Source of the DNA: Callipepla californica brunnescens
Taxonomy: Eukaryota > Chordata > Aves > Galliformes > Odontophoridae
Reading direction: 5' to 3'
DNA: 64,000 nucleotides
Assembly: GCA_023055505.1 (NCBI GenBank)
Contig: JALIRH010000008.1
Span: forward strand, 5,023,775-5,087,774
Positions 1 through 10,669 of the stretch are shown in pieces. The notes beneath the pieces were generated by a model, which saw only the letters and a program-made list of their open reading frames with translations, was not told where the DNA came from and searched no databases. A program made the position numbers and the translations under genes. How positions within the stretch are numbered: the first letter of the stretch is position 1; every line of letters begins with the position of its first letter.

Positions 1-3000
1 TATTATTATCTGAACAGAAGCTGGATGAAGATTAATCACCTCACTTGCTCCAGAGAGTGATGAATAGAACTAAATTTACTCTCTAAACAAAATAGTAATG
101 ATAATAATAATAATCTCTAATGGAAACACATTTCTGGTTTTGTGTGTATGAAATAAATTCTTTTATTCCTGACCAAAAATGAAGCATCGATTAACTTGTA
201 GCTTTTGACACTCTATAATTTTGGATTAAAAAAAAAAAAGTATTTTCCAATAAGAAATGTAAACTTCAACATTGCAAGAGATGTTTTTTGAAAATCTATC
301 CCCTTATTCTAATGAATTCATTCAGTAATTAAGAACTTGCACTTTTGGTGAATAATAATAGCTAGTCGAAATAAATCACCCAAGAAGAATTTATAACACT
401 ACCTGTAATTAAAGAAGAGATCACAAACATGCTGCTCGTAGAAGGGTTCTGAAGATGAAGTAAGACAGTCCATCGAGGTTATATGGGGAATGATTTGGTT
501 TGTTACACGCGATTTTTGTTCTGATGAGTTGTCTCTGGGGCAACCCAGGGTCTGAAGTCAATGGCCAGCCCCTCTTCCCTGCAGCTGCAGCAGAGCTGTG
601 TGTTAAAACAAGGGCTTGCTGGCAGGGCTCTGTTTCACACCTTGCTGCCCCCACCACCCAGCTCACACCCGTGCAAGGCAGCAATCCAGGCAGCCCCCAG
701 CCAATGGCTCTCAGTGCTTACAGCAGAGCTGAACTTGGCACTCCCAGGCTGCTCCAGAGAAGCTCTTCAGGCTCTATGCATATCATTACTGTGGAGCATG
801 GGAACATCAGAAAGTCAGAAGCATGGTGAAATGGGAGGCTCGAGCAACAGGGAGCAGCATCTGTGTATCCAAACTGGTTATATGCACACTGTTACAGTCC
901 AACATCTACATAACAGAGTGAGTCCCAGCACTTTATTTGATTTTCATAGACTGTAAAGTGATCACATAACATGGAGTCTGACTTCCTAAAAACCACAGGC
1001 CAAAATAACCTCACCCGATATTTCCCTCTCTCTCAGTACAGGCTGTCTTCACCTTGGAACATATCACCAATGCGAATCCTCACAAGAATGAGCAGAATGC
1101 TGTTTCCAGCACGGTATTTTTGCCAGAGCATGCTGGCTCCTGCTGAAGCCACCGTAGCCATTGTGTGCACAGAGGGCAGATCACAGCTCTAACTAGCTGG
1201 AAGGAAATGTTGCATTACTTCTGATTCAAGAGCACAGGGCTGATTTTCAGCAGCGCCTGGCCAGGAGTGGCACGTAGCTTTCTCAGTTTGTTGCACCTAG
1301 AACCAAATACCTCGAGACGTCTGTCCCAGGGCTCTGTGCTCCCAGACTCACACAGGAGAGAGTGCTCAGAGCGCAGCTGTGGCACAGAGCTCTTTGAGTG
1401 CCCGAGGCACTCAGCAGCAGCCTGGTCACAGGACTGGGGCCTTGGAGCACAGTGCCTCAGGGAGAATCATGTCTTTATTCGCTTGCAAAATATATAGCTC
1501 TGCAGCTCTCAATCTCTTGCAGCACGAAAACATCAGGCAAGCTATTCAGAAGCTGGTCTAGCTAGTTAGAAGGAATATCTGTACTTGTTCTAAGTCTCCT
1601 ACATAGAAAGCTCACAATACAAGTCCTACTCCAGCATGTAGAGTTAACAGCAGGAAAAACACTGGGGACCTCCAGGAACCAAACCCTGCCCGGCACCATC
1701 AGAAATCCCAGCTGGGACAGCTTCCATACTTCCCATCCCACTGTGAGCAATCCCACTGCAGGCTCCCTCCAAAAGCAGTGCTGCTGTCTGCAGGCCCACA
1801 CTGCAGGTAGTGCTGACACATGGCAGCCGTGCCAGGCAGCCAGCAATGCCCTGGGAATTCTCCCTGCCCACAGACATTGTGTCCAACCTATCTGTCAAAA
1901 TAGAAAGTTATGATTTTCTAGGTATTCTGAAATGCTAATATTAACGCAGTTTTGTATCAGATGTAAATAGAAATCTCTTTTTAAGTTTGCCTTTTTTATT
2001 ACTGTCTTTAAGATAACAGACTTAAAAGAAAGAGATTAAATAGTGTCTAAACTTCCTAAATGTTTTCCAAAAGTGCAAAGATTAAAGCAGTAATGAGCGG
2101 TGGTCTGTACTGCAACCCGAACCCCACTAAATACCCCAAAATATTCACTTACTTGAACATTTAATGAAGGTTAAATATAACCCTTAAAGCACGAAAACAA
2201 TGATTTCAAAAGTTTCCAAGAGCCTCTTAACCTCCCTACTCCCCTTCAATTTTGGAGCAGCGATGAGTGATGCTTCTTAGCTGCTTCAGCTATTGCAGAG
2301 TCCCGCTGGAGATCTGGGAGGGATGCTTTCTGTGGCTCTGCTGCTTCACTAATGACTCTCATGCTGGGGTTTCTAGCACGGACTGAGAGGAGTGCTCTCC
2401 CTGGAGCTCATACAGGTGCCATGTGTATGTGCCTTTGGTGGTTTTACACATGCGATCGCCCCAGGATCCATAACATAGCAAGGCAAATGGTCTCCTTCAT
2501 TCCATATATTATTTAAGTAATAACTTCTCTCTAGCCTCAGGCTTAGAGTGCAGTAATTGCAACCAAACTAGCACTTACCAGGAGACGCAGATGATTAACG
2601 GTGGTGTATGTGAGCTAATTCTAATTCAGAGAATAATTAAATAGAAGTATCTGAGGAAAACATTAAAGAGATGGTAAGGACTTGAATCCTCGTTAAGGCT
2701 AATCAGGAAGTTAGGTTAGCATGGATTACGGCTAATAACATAAAGGATACAGTGGTAGAGGAACATCTGCTCACATCAACGTTAGCAAAGCTCACAGTAA
2801 TAAAAGATAATAGAAGTGCCATATTTTAAAAGACAGTTATCAAAATAAACTATCTGGACAAACCTGGCTACCCCACAGCAGAAAAAGGATTTGATTGCTA
2901 TAGGTAATAGGGACACGTTATTTTAGCACTCAGATCTACCTGGTGATCTCTCCCTTTACAGCTGCCCAGTTTTCCCTCATCACTTACACAGTTTAACAAG

Positions 3001-3970
3001 ACAAAGTTTCCCTTTGAAATGAGATGACATACCTGCTTTCTTGAAAAGCTCAGTAATAAAATAACATCGAGTAAAATAACTATCAATCAGGAAACACCAG
3101 CAGCGAGGTCACACTGCACTCTGGCTTGCTCTCAGGCCGCAGTGCCGACCTGCCTGCAGTGAGGGGTGCAATGCTGCAGCACCTGGCCCTGGGGAGCAAT
3201 GCAGCCAGCTAGCCATGGGAACCTGGGGCTATGGCAGCGTTCAGGAGGGCATTTCCTACCCCTTTTGCATGCTATAGTAGTGAAATAATTAGGTTTAGAG
3301 AAATAAGTAACCTGCTCAAAACTACAGCTCCTATTTTCCCACTTACTTTCTTTATGCAACCTTTATTGGACAAAGTAAGCTTACCTTGGTGTGCATGTGT
3401 GGAAGGTGCATTGTTAGTGGCCTCATGACGGGAATCAAGCTGATGCAGGTTGCCTGCAGTCACTATCAGGCACTTTCTGGCTGAGCCACATCACAATGAT
3501 TCCTGATTCTAACTAGGGCTGCAATCTCACCAAAAGACAGCAGCTGCTTTAATCTCCTTCGGTTATTCAAAGTTAACAAACCCCTTTAATAAAACAGCAA
3601 CTGATGTGTGTTAAGCTGAAGTCATTTGGCACATTTCAGTGAGACATCTGAACCACCTTTCTCCTAATGAGGACAAGATCTGCACATCTAGCTCTGATCA
3701 CAGCAATATCTTGAGCTTGGCTGGGGACAGCAGGCATCAAATGCAAACAATAAGCATCAGAGGTGTTTCCAGTTAGAAAGAGGCTTCTGCAGCCAGATTG
3801 CCTTGCTAATTAGAAGCAGGGAGTTGCCTTCCTTAGGCACACACAAAGAGGTACTCGGGGCTGGTTTAGAAAGAGCATTCCTGAGAAAAGCAACAAGCAG
3901 CAGTTGCAAAAATATATGAAGTTACAGGGAAAACAAGCCCTCAAGAAAGAAAGGAAAGCAGTAAGTAGTC
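1..3970. other. No gene seen; AT-rich DNA with GC-richer patches
   Basis: I see no supportable gene here. Reading frames are short and overlap on both strands, and none shows a recognisable domain. The stretches at about 560-760, 1250-1460 and 1640-1880 are clearly richer in G+C than their surroundings but have few CpGs, so they are not CpG islands. A run of 12 A lies at 228-239. A TAAT-rich stretch at 2575-2860 is listed separately. Isolated coding exons cannot be excluded without a similarity search. Confidence 0.6.
2575..2860. promoter_or_regulatory. Candidate conserved non-coding element (TAAT-rich)
   Basis: This AT-rich stretch is compositionally complex rather than simple repeat. It is dense in homeodomain core motifs: TAATTCTAATT near 2617, ATAATTAAAT near 2633, GGCTAATC near 2697, and GGATTACGGCTAATAAC near 2723. 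The GGATTA core is the type bound by Otx/Bicoid-class factors. No long reading frame crosses it on the plus strand. Such texture is typical of deeply conserved vertebrate enhancers, but conservation cannot be judged from one sequence. This is inference only. Confidence 0.25.
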
Positions 3971-4029
3971 GGTAAAAATGATGCTGGACAGGAGCACTGG
4001 GGAGGACTTTGTATTCTGCAGGATACCTT

Positions 4030-4360
4030 CAGAAAAGCAGTTCTCTCCATCTCCCTCCTGCCCTGAGGGCTTCGCAGGAGCCGGTTCCCAAACGCTGTCT
4101 GCCTGCTGCACGCCCTTCAGTAAAACCAGCCGTATCTGCGCTGAAGCCTGGAAGCCTGCCCAGCGTTCCCCTGGCCCTGCTACAGCTGCAGCCCGAGAGG
4201 ACCACGGGGAAAATCCTTCAGGTAAGAACTAAACAGCAGAATGCACCACGTCCCGCGTCAGTGCCCCAGGGAGAGCTCTGGGGCCGTGGGGCAGGTGTAA
4301 AGCAATGCCCGCCGGTGAGCACGCATCACCTGAGTCCTTCCACCCCTCCTGGTGCCCGTG
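4030..4360. promoter_or_regulatory. Small CpG-enriched patch, possible weak CpG island
   Basis: The core 4081-4320 is about 62% GC and holds about 14 CpG dinucleotides, an observed/expected ratio near 0.6. It stands out strongly from a CpG-poor background and just reaches the classical CpG-island threshold over a little more than 200 bp. Overlapping frames of 84 and 158 codons cross it (3978-4232 and 4009-4485) but show no known domain. It could be a weak promoter or first exon of a non-coding RNA, a recently inserted GC-rich element, or a chance patch. A strong splice-donor-like site sits inside it. Confidence 0.4.
4218..4228 (+). other. Strong splice-donor-like site
   Basis: The sequence TTCAG|GTAAGAAC matches the vertebrate 5' splice-site consensus almost perfectly (CAG|GTAAG, U1-complementary). 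It lies in the CpG-enriched patch, so an upstream segment of roughly 3960-4220 could be an exon, perhaps non-coding. No matching acceptor or polyadenylation signal can be tied to it by eye. Perfect donors also occur by chance every few kilobases, so confidence is low. Confidence 0.2.
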
Positions 4361-4369
4361 GATATTTAC

Positions 4370-7300
4370 CTTTGTTTCCCCCCAAAGGAACATCTATCTT
4401 CCCCACCCCCAGCACACCCCTCTCCTCAACTCTCATCATAAAACTGGAATTTTCAGGAACATTAGAGAGAAAAAAAAATCAATGAGCGAATCATCACGTT
4501 ATTGGCACGGATACAGTTTGTTTTTGTACCGTTCTATTTGCCACGTAGCAAAGGTAATTTGTGAAGTTCTTATTTTATTCTTACCTCTTAGAACAAAGAC
4601 AGCCAATAATGTGTGTGGGGTCCTCCTTTGGTTTGTTTTTGATGGCCAACCTTTTTACTTTAGGAAGGTTAGAGAAATAATTATTGAACCCACTTTGGGT
4701 AACAGCCAGGGGTTGCTTTCCTTAAGCTGCTCCAGATTGTTACAAGGCAAGGTTGAAACGATAGGCTTTCACGTGGCATTTGGAAAGTAGGTGGTGAGTC
4801 AGAAAGGCAGCAAGACACAGGAAGGCTGCTCCAGGTGGCAGAAGCAGCAGGGTCAGAGAGAAGGCCAGGTTAGCTGAGCAGGGGAGGGCAAAGAGGGAAG
4901 GTTATTTAGTGGGGCTGAGTTAGCCCAAGGAATCCTGGGGAGAGGCCTTGCAAACAAGAAGGGCAGTTTTGAATTGCAGCAGGGAACAGTGGAGTTATTT
5001 GAAGCTGGGAGCTTTGAGCCTGTGCTTCCTGATCTGGGAGGCTCTGGGTGGGAAAGTCACATTTCCTCTGGGACTGTAGAGGAAGCAGCAGCACGGAGCT
5101 GAGACCTGGAACAAGCCATCAGAGAACTGCAGAGTGGAGCACTGAAATGGGCCAACAGGCTTTAGGCATGTGAGCTCAATAGTGGCCACCCAGGCTCTGC
5201 CAGAGAGCAGTCTTGTAGCCCAGTGGAAGCTCACTCCAGGTGCATGGGACTGTGCCACTCTGCGCACAGTGCGATGGTTGGGAAGAGGCCAGGGAGCAAT
5301 ACGGGAATGGAAGATACTTTCATTTGCTCATGCAAATCACTCCTTCCTTCAGATACTTCTGTTAAAACCCGTATGCTGACAGGGCAGGTTCACTTAGCTA
5401 AGAATAGCAGAGGGATTTCAATCAGTATCACACTGTGAAGGATGAACCCAAAACAGAGAATCCAGCATCTGTGGAATTAAAAAAGGAGTGAGCCTGGCAG
5501 TCATACAGGCATGGGTACAGCTCAGAGCAGACGTGGATGGAGACTGCAAACCTGCACAGCAATGAGGGACAGTGAGTGGGGAGCCATGAAGAAGAGGGAA
5601 CGGCAGGAAGGGGATCCCTACCCAGAAGGCAGTCAGTTGTGGTCAGACAGAAGCCCAACTCTGTGCAAATTGTGCCCAGCTTTCTGGAAGCGTTTGCTCG
5701 TGGAACGGCCACACCTGCACCCAGTGCTGTAAATTATGCATTTTTGTAAGGTGATGTGCTCTTGTGGTCTCAAAAATCTGACATAACGCATTAAATAAAA
5801 ATAATGAGAAAAGAACTGAAGGCTTTGGAGTTTTTTTAAATGCTTGTCAAATTGCACACAACAATATTGATAAACCTGAATGTTTTAATAAATACAAAGG
5901 TTTTTGTTTGTTTGTGTACCGTGCCTGGGACACTGTGTTACTGGACATTACCAGAAATCTAAAACAAATATGTCCCAGAGGACTTTCTGATATTCTACTG
6001 ATCTACAAATTTTTCACTTCAAGTTAATTTACATTTTAGACATTTATCAAACATTAAATTTTCTTTCTTTGACTTTCAAGATCCGCTCAACTGGTGAGCA
6101 TCTTTCCTGGTGCACAATGAGGGAGGTAAATTCATTATTTTTGTTATTCAACAGGATTAGCAGCCTGGATTCAGGCTTAAGTGACACAGAAGGGCATTAA
6201 CTAGTTCTCAATGACTTAATTCCTTCAAAACAGTATTTTTTAATGTGCTGCTAATTAAAATATTTAAGAACTCACTGTAACAACATTTTGAAAATAAACC
6301 AGAAGAATCAATGTAAACAAAATATCATTTTACAAACCAAACGGAATCACTTCAAATCCACTGTAGTTCTACGGTCCAATAAAAATAAATATATATACAG
6401 GTGTCAAGTTAAGATTGTCAAGCCTGCTCCCAAGACACCATCTAAGAATGAACCAAAAGCTCAAATTAACCCCTCATACTTGCTCATACTTCATGGAGTA
6501 GGCAATGTAGTGTCCTTTGTAGCATCTATCTCTGATGCCCGTGATGCTGCTGAGGAGCATTTTAAATGGAGGAACAGAAAAGTCACTAAGAAATACCTGG
6601 GTGTAAATTCATATTTCTGTAGGACTGCAGTGCACTGCAATCAAACCTTATGTTTTCAGGTTTTTATTCATCACTCCTAAAAGCTAAGAGATTTTCTTTG
6701 CAATATTTTTTCTTATATGCTGATAGAAGTCTAAGGAACATGTGCTGTGTGATATAACAGTGTTCAGTAGCCCTAGTCCTCCTAAGGACTAACTTTTCTT
6801 GTCAAATGATTATTTTTTCATCTCCAGTACACCACAGTGACACAACATTACCTAGAGATTATGTTTTAGAAGCTACAAACATTTTTGTCCCCTTGAGTTC
6901 AAACTTATTTTTCACATTCATTAGTTTCTTAATCCTGAGAATATTTTTAGCACTGTTTAACTGCGGTTTGGGCAGAATAAAAGCAAAACATTGAGAAATA
7001 ATCATTCAAGGTCAGGTGCAAGAAAGAAACCTTGTGCCTCCGAGCAGACTGATCCCTCCACCTGGAAATAGCTGCTTTATAGAACCTGGTATTTGCACAT
7101 TTCAAATCTCTGTCTCTTCTTGCACTCAGCTCCACCAACACAGCTAACTAGTTTTGGTAGTTCTGGTGGAAGAAAAAAGATAACAACTCATTTCCTCTTC
7201 ATTCACTCCTATTTCCATATAGGTTTTGAATCTTTAGTTTGAGAGATATGTCCTTGGCCACAAATTTGTGGAGCATACTGTTGAGGAAATACTTTCATCT

Positions 7301-9780
7301 ATATTGAAACGTGTAGTAGACTGCATGGCTTCATCTGCCTTGCTAGATAACATAACCAGCCAGTGAAAAGAGATACTCAGCATCTAGACGATAAACAGGT
7401 GGGGAGCATCAGATCATAGGTGCAGAGCTTCTTCCTATTTTAGAAGGCCATTGCTTCCTGTGCACTAGCCAACATTGTGCTATTTGAAGTGTAGTTAACT
7501 AAGTTCTTCCTCCAGGATTTATTTTAGTTTCAAATGAAAACAAATAAATGGGATAGGTGCTATTTTACCATTGAAAAGTTATATATTACACGTCCATTTT
7601 CTCCATGAATGGAATACTGGTGGTATCTTCAGGATAGGAAAAAAAAAGAAAAGAAAAAAAAATAAAATAAGTTGTATTCCCCAAATAATCCAGGTCAGTA
7701 GGTTCTCCACCTTCAGCATGCCTGGCAGAGATCAGTACTAGTACAGAAGACAGGAAAGTGCTCCCCGGGGATCTGATAAACCAGAAAAACCTCTTATTGA
7801 TCAGCAGAATGGAGTTACGTTTTTGTCAGAAGGTCTGAATGCTCATAAATATCTCTCATTTTTCAGCAGTATGTTCGCTTGTCCGGTCTAAAAACCTGAA
7901 GATCTTGGCTCTGTCATCCACACTGTGATAAAACTCAGCACTGTATTTTGAAATATCTTAAATTCAACAAATTTAGGGTGGCAAAGGGGAAGAACACTGC
8001 ATTTTCAGCTGCTTGCCTCTTCACCTTTACAACAAAGATCATCTGGAAACTTCAGACAGCTGTTAAATCCCTAAAATTCTTTTTGTGGAGACAACATCTA
8101 GTAAGCATATCCCAGAGGCCTGTTAGTGATGAAGTCACTGGGGACCACTTCCTCTCCTCTTTTTCAGACAGACCAAGGTGGAAGAGTAAGAAGGCATAGC
8201 CTGCATTCTTTCTTCAGTCTTTCTTCTTGCTCTACTTGCAAGTGGATATAAAACAAAGAAATGACAGCGATAGTGTCAGAGCAAGATTGTACAGTCATCT
8301 TGACTGAGATACTGTTGAAGAGAAAGCACAAAACTGTCTACTCTAGCAGTTCCCCCAACAAACCTAACTCACCAGTTTTTGAGGCAGGAAAGTTGCTGCA
8401 AGTTTCTTTGCAGTCTGGACAGTCATAGACCTTTCTCATGCGGGTACAAAATGCTTCACAGATCAAAGATCAAACATGGGTCAGTGCAAAGAAATAATGT
8501 ATTGCTATGACAGAAGGATCTTGAAGAGCTCCTCAAAAAAGCAAATTAAACTCAAATATTATTTTATGTTCCTATTGCAGAAGGAGCAATGCAAGTCAAC
8601 TGAATGCCAGTTCTCAACCAACTGGGCAGAAAGCCAGAGGGGCAAGGGGGGTGTCAGATGGAATTCAGGCCAAGCAGGCAGGAAACACCAAGAGGAAACA
8701 CCAGCAGCAGCTGTAGAAGCAAAAGAATGGACAGAAGCTCTAAGACAAATAACAGGCAGAGTAGCTGCGGTAGCAGATGTCAGAGTAATGCTTTCTGGAG
8801 GGGGAAGGGATGGTACTTGCAAAGAAAATGCATTATTATTATTTTAAACACTTTGTATTAATTATCTGAAAATGGATTATTCCCCAAAAACCCTTTGAAA
8901 CATTCTTTTGGATCAGCTTGGGTAGAAAGAGGCTCAACCAAGCAGCCATCCAACACATGCAGTGCCCGGGACAGGCACTGCTGCTGATGCTAGTTTCATG
9001 TGTGGGTCTGAATTCTCCCAGTTGTTTGTGGAAATAATGTTAAAAATAATTCTGGAAATGTTTAGTAGATTGATCCTTCTTTTCTCTAGTGGTTTTACTG
9101 GTCTTTATTTAGGGTTCTATAAAGTGGAGCTACCAGGGATAAGAAAGAAATTCTGCTCTTCCAAAAGATGCTGCAGTGCTGCTTTTGTCAGGCCACACTC
9201 TATAGGCTAGTTCGTGTATTTTATGTCTGTTGATCAGTTCCATCAGTTGATTAATTTCTTAGTGAGATGCAGCACTCGCATGACAACAGACTGTCACTGA
9301 GGTCTGTCATTCCTGAGAAACTTTCCCACACTATATAGGAGGCATTTTGCAGGGGGTGTTAAATTACCTCAACCACATTTATCTCATGCCATATTCAAGG
9401 GAAGTCAGAATAAAGAAGAGCTGACCAGTCATTCTCTCTCAAATACCATTAAAAGTGGAAGGGCCATGTCTTCTAACGAACAGAGCACCAATTCGGTGAG
9501 GACATGGAGTGTCCAGAAATGAAAACGAGAAGAGAAAAATCCAAGGACAAGTGATAGACAGTAATTATCTTTGTTTTGCTCAGAGGAAGCAGCATCAGTG
9601 TAAAAGTAATAGAAACAAATACACTCAAAGAGAATAATGAATTTAAAGCAGGGAAACTGGCTTTGGAAAGTAAGCCTCCACAAATGGGCAGTACTGAAGC
9701 CACACGTTAACAGCACTAACTCAGCAGTTACTCACTCAGTTATGCAGTGGATAACCTGTGGTTTGATCCCCATTCCCAGA
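4370..9780. other. No gene seen; unique-looking DNA
   Basis: I see no gene and no recognisable mobile element over these 5.4 kb. An A-rich run interrupted by single G or T bases lies at about 7638-7670. The purine-rich stretch 4800-4945 contains several GGG runs but is not a convincing G-quadruplex. Frames such as 6288-6680 (130 codons) and 8476-8847 (123 codons) have low-complexity, lysine-rich translations without family resemblance and look accidental. Confidence 0.55.
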
Positions 9781-9955
9781 TGATGCTGAGGTGCAGCAGC
9801 CCAAGGCAGACCCGCAGCCAGGAGCCCGACCTGGCACAGCCCTCAGGCAGCACACTTCCAGGGAGCCAGCAGCCACCTCCTCCTCCTCCCATGTGAGGAC
9901 AGCTGCTGGCTGCATGGCAGCACTCTGGGGGCACCTGGCATTCAGATGAGGCAGA
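9780..9955. other. GC-rich patch with short (CCT)n
   Basis: This 175-bp patch is near 60% GC inside AT-rich surroundings and includes a short CCTCCTCCTCCTCC tract near 9878. It has few CpGs, so it is not a CpG island. Minus-strand frames of 77 and 115 codons cross it but show only cysteine, serine and leucine-rich translation of GC-rich DNA. I assign no function. Confidence 0.4.
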
Positions 9956-10141
9956 GTTTGTAGTGACATTCAGATTGCCTAACTTCAGCCAAAAGGTAAG
10001 AAAACACTGAAGTAATTTCAGTGAGAAATGGGTTGCTCTTGGGTGAAGGGAAAAGGAAGAAAAAGGGAAAAACCTCAAACGCAGCACTGATAAGAAACAC
10101 TCACGAATTTGTTAGGATTTCTGTTAATTACTTATGCAACC

Positions 10142-10147
10142 CCCCAA

Positions 10148-10179
<32 letters not shown>

Positions 10180-10180
10180 C
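10142..10180 (+). repeat. (AAAAC)n simple repeat
   Basis: About five to six tandem AAAAC units follow a short C run and an A run. This is a simple pentanucleotide microsatellite. No retroelement body was recognised immediately upstream, so it cannot be assigned as the tail of a SINE or LINE. Confidence 0.85.
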
Positions 10181-10480
10181 ACTCAAAACACTTCTCATTT
10201 TTTTTTAAATGTGTGAAATGAAAACGAATCATCATTTCACATGAGATTATTTGGTCAGTCTTTTGTGAAGATACGTGCTGCTCTCCCAATTAAAATTCAA
10301 TCCACTTCTAACCAATATGACTTTCTCAGGCAGTTTCTTGGGACCTTCACTGAACCTCACCTTATTTTTGTAACAACATTTCAAAGTTTTCCTGTATCTA
10401 ATATATGAATGGACTGAACACCTCTACGACAGTTCCAACTGAGGTTCCAGAAACAGCCAAAATAGTAAGTAGAATATTAT

Positions 10481-10660
10481 GAATGCTTAGGAAAACAGCA
10501 AGGAGCATAATGGAAAACATCATATCATTATAAAAAGCCATAGTTCACCCATATATTGAATACACCACGTTGCTTAGCCCCTTCTCAGAACTACAGCAGG
10601 CACAAACAAGGGTAGAAAGAATGATAAAAAGGTATAGGACACCTTTCACAAATGAAATCA
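10481..10660 (+). mobile_element. Ancient CR1/L3-type LINE fragment, reverse transcriptase C-terminal part
   Basis: Read in the frame starting at 10483, the sequence gives a degraded copy of the reverse transcriptase end of CR1/L2/L3-clade LINEs. A segment like the 'leucine-glycine-x-isoleucine' lead-in (MLRKTARSIMENIISL) is followed by an in-frame stop at 10531-10533. Next comes KAIVHPYIEY, which corresponds to the family motif KALVRPHLEY. This is followed by a stretch matching the usual WSPxxxxDIxxLExVQRRATRMI block (here ending TRVERMIKRY). The element is broken by the stop and lacks catalytic YxDD, endonuclease and 3' end. It is far more diverged than the CR1 copies elsewhere in the window and is a fossil. 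Assignment to L3 rather than old CR1 is uncertain. Confidence 0.7.
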
Positions 10661-10669
10661 CAAAACAGA

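Noticed and set aside
4009..4790. Frames of 158 and 161 codons over and beside the CpG-enriched patch
   Set aside because: They overlap each other in different frames. The translations are proline/serine-rich in the GC-rich part and become unstructured in the AT-rich part, typical of chance frames in GC-rich DNA.
4875..4915. Possible G-quadruplex from GGG runs
   Set aside because: Loops would be 1, 6 and 13 nt long, which is poor for a stable quadruplex.
6288..6680. 130-codon plus-strand frame
   Set aside because: The lysine/asparagine-rich start reflects A-rich DNA and no domain is recognisable.
9741..9770. tRNA-like A-box (TATGCAGTGG) and B-box (GGTTTGATCCC)
   Set aside because: The boxes are only about 10 bp apart, far too close for a tRNA or pol III SINE promoter, and no acceptor-stem pairing was found.
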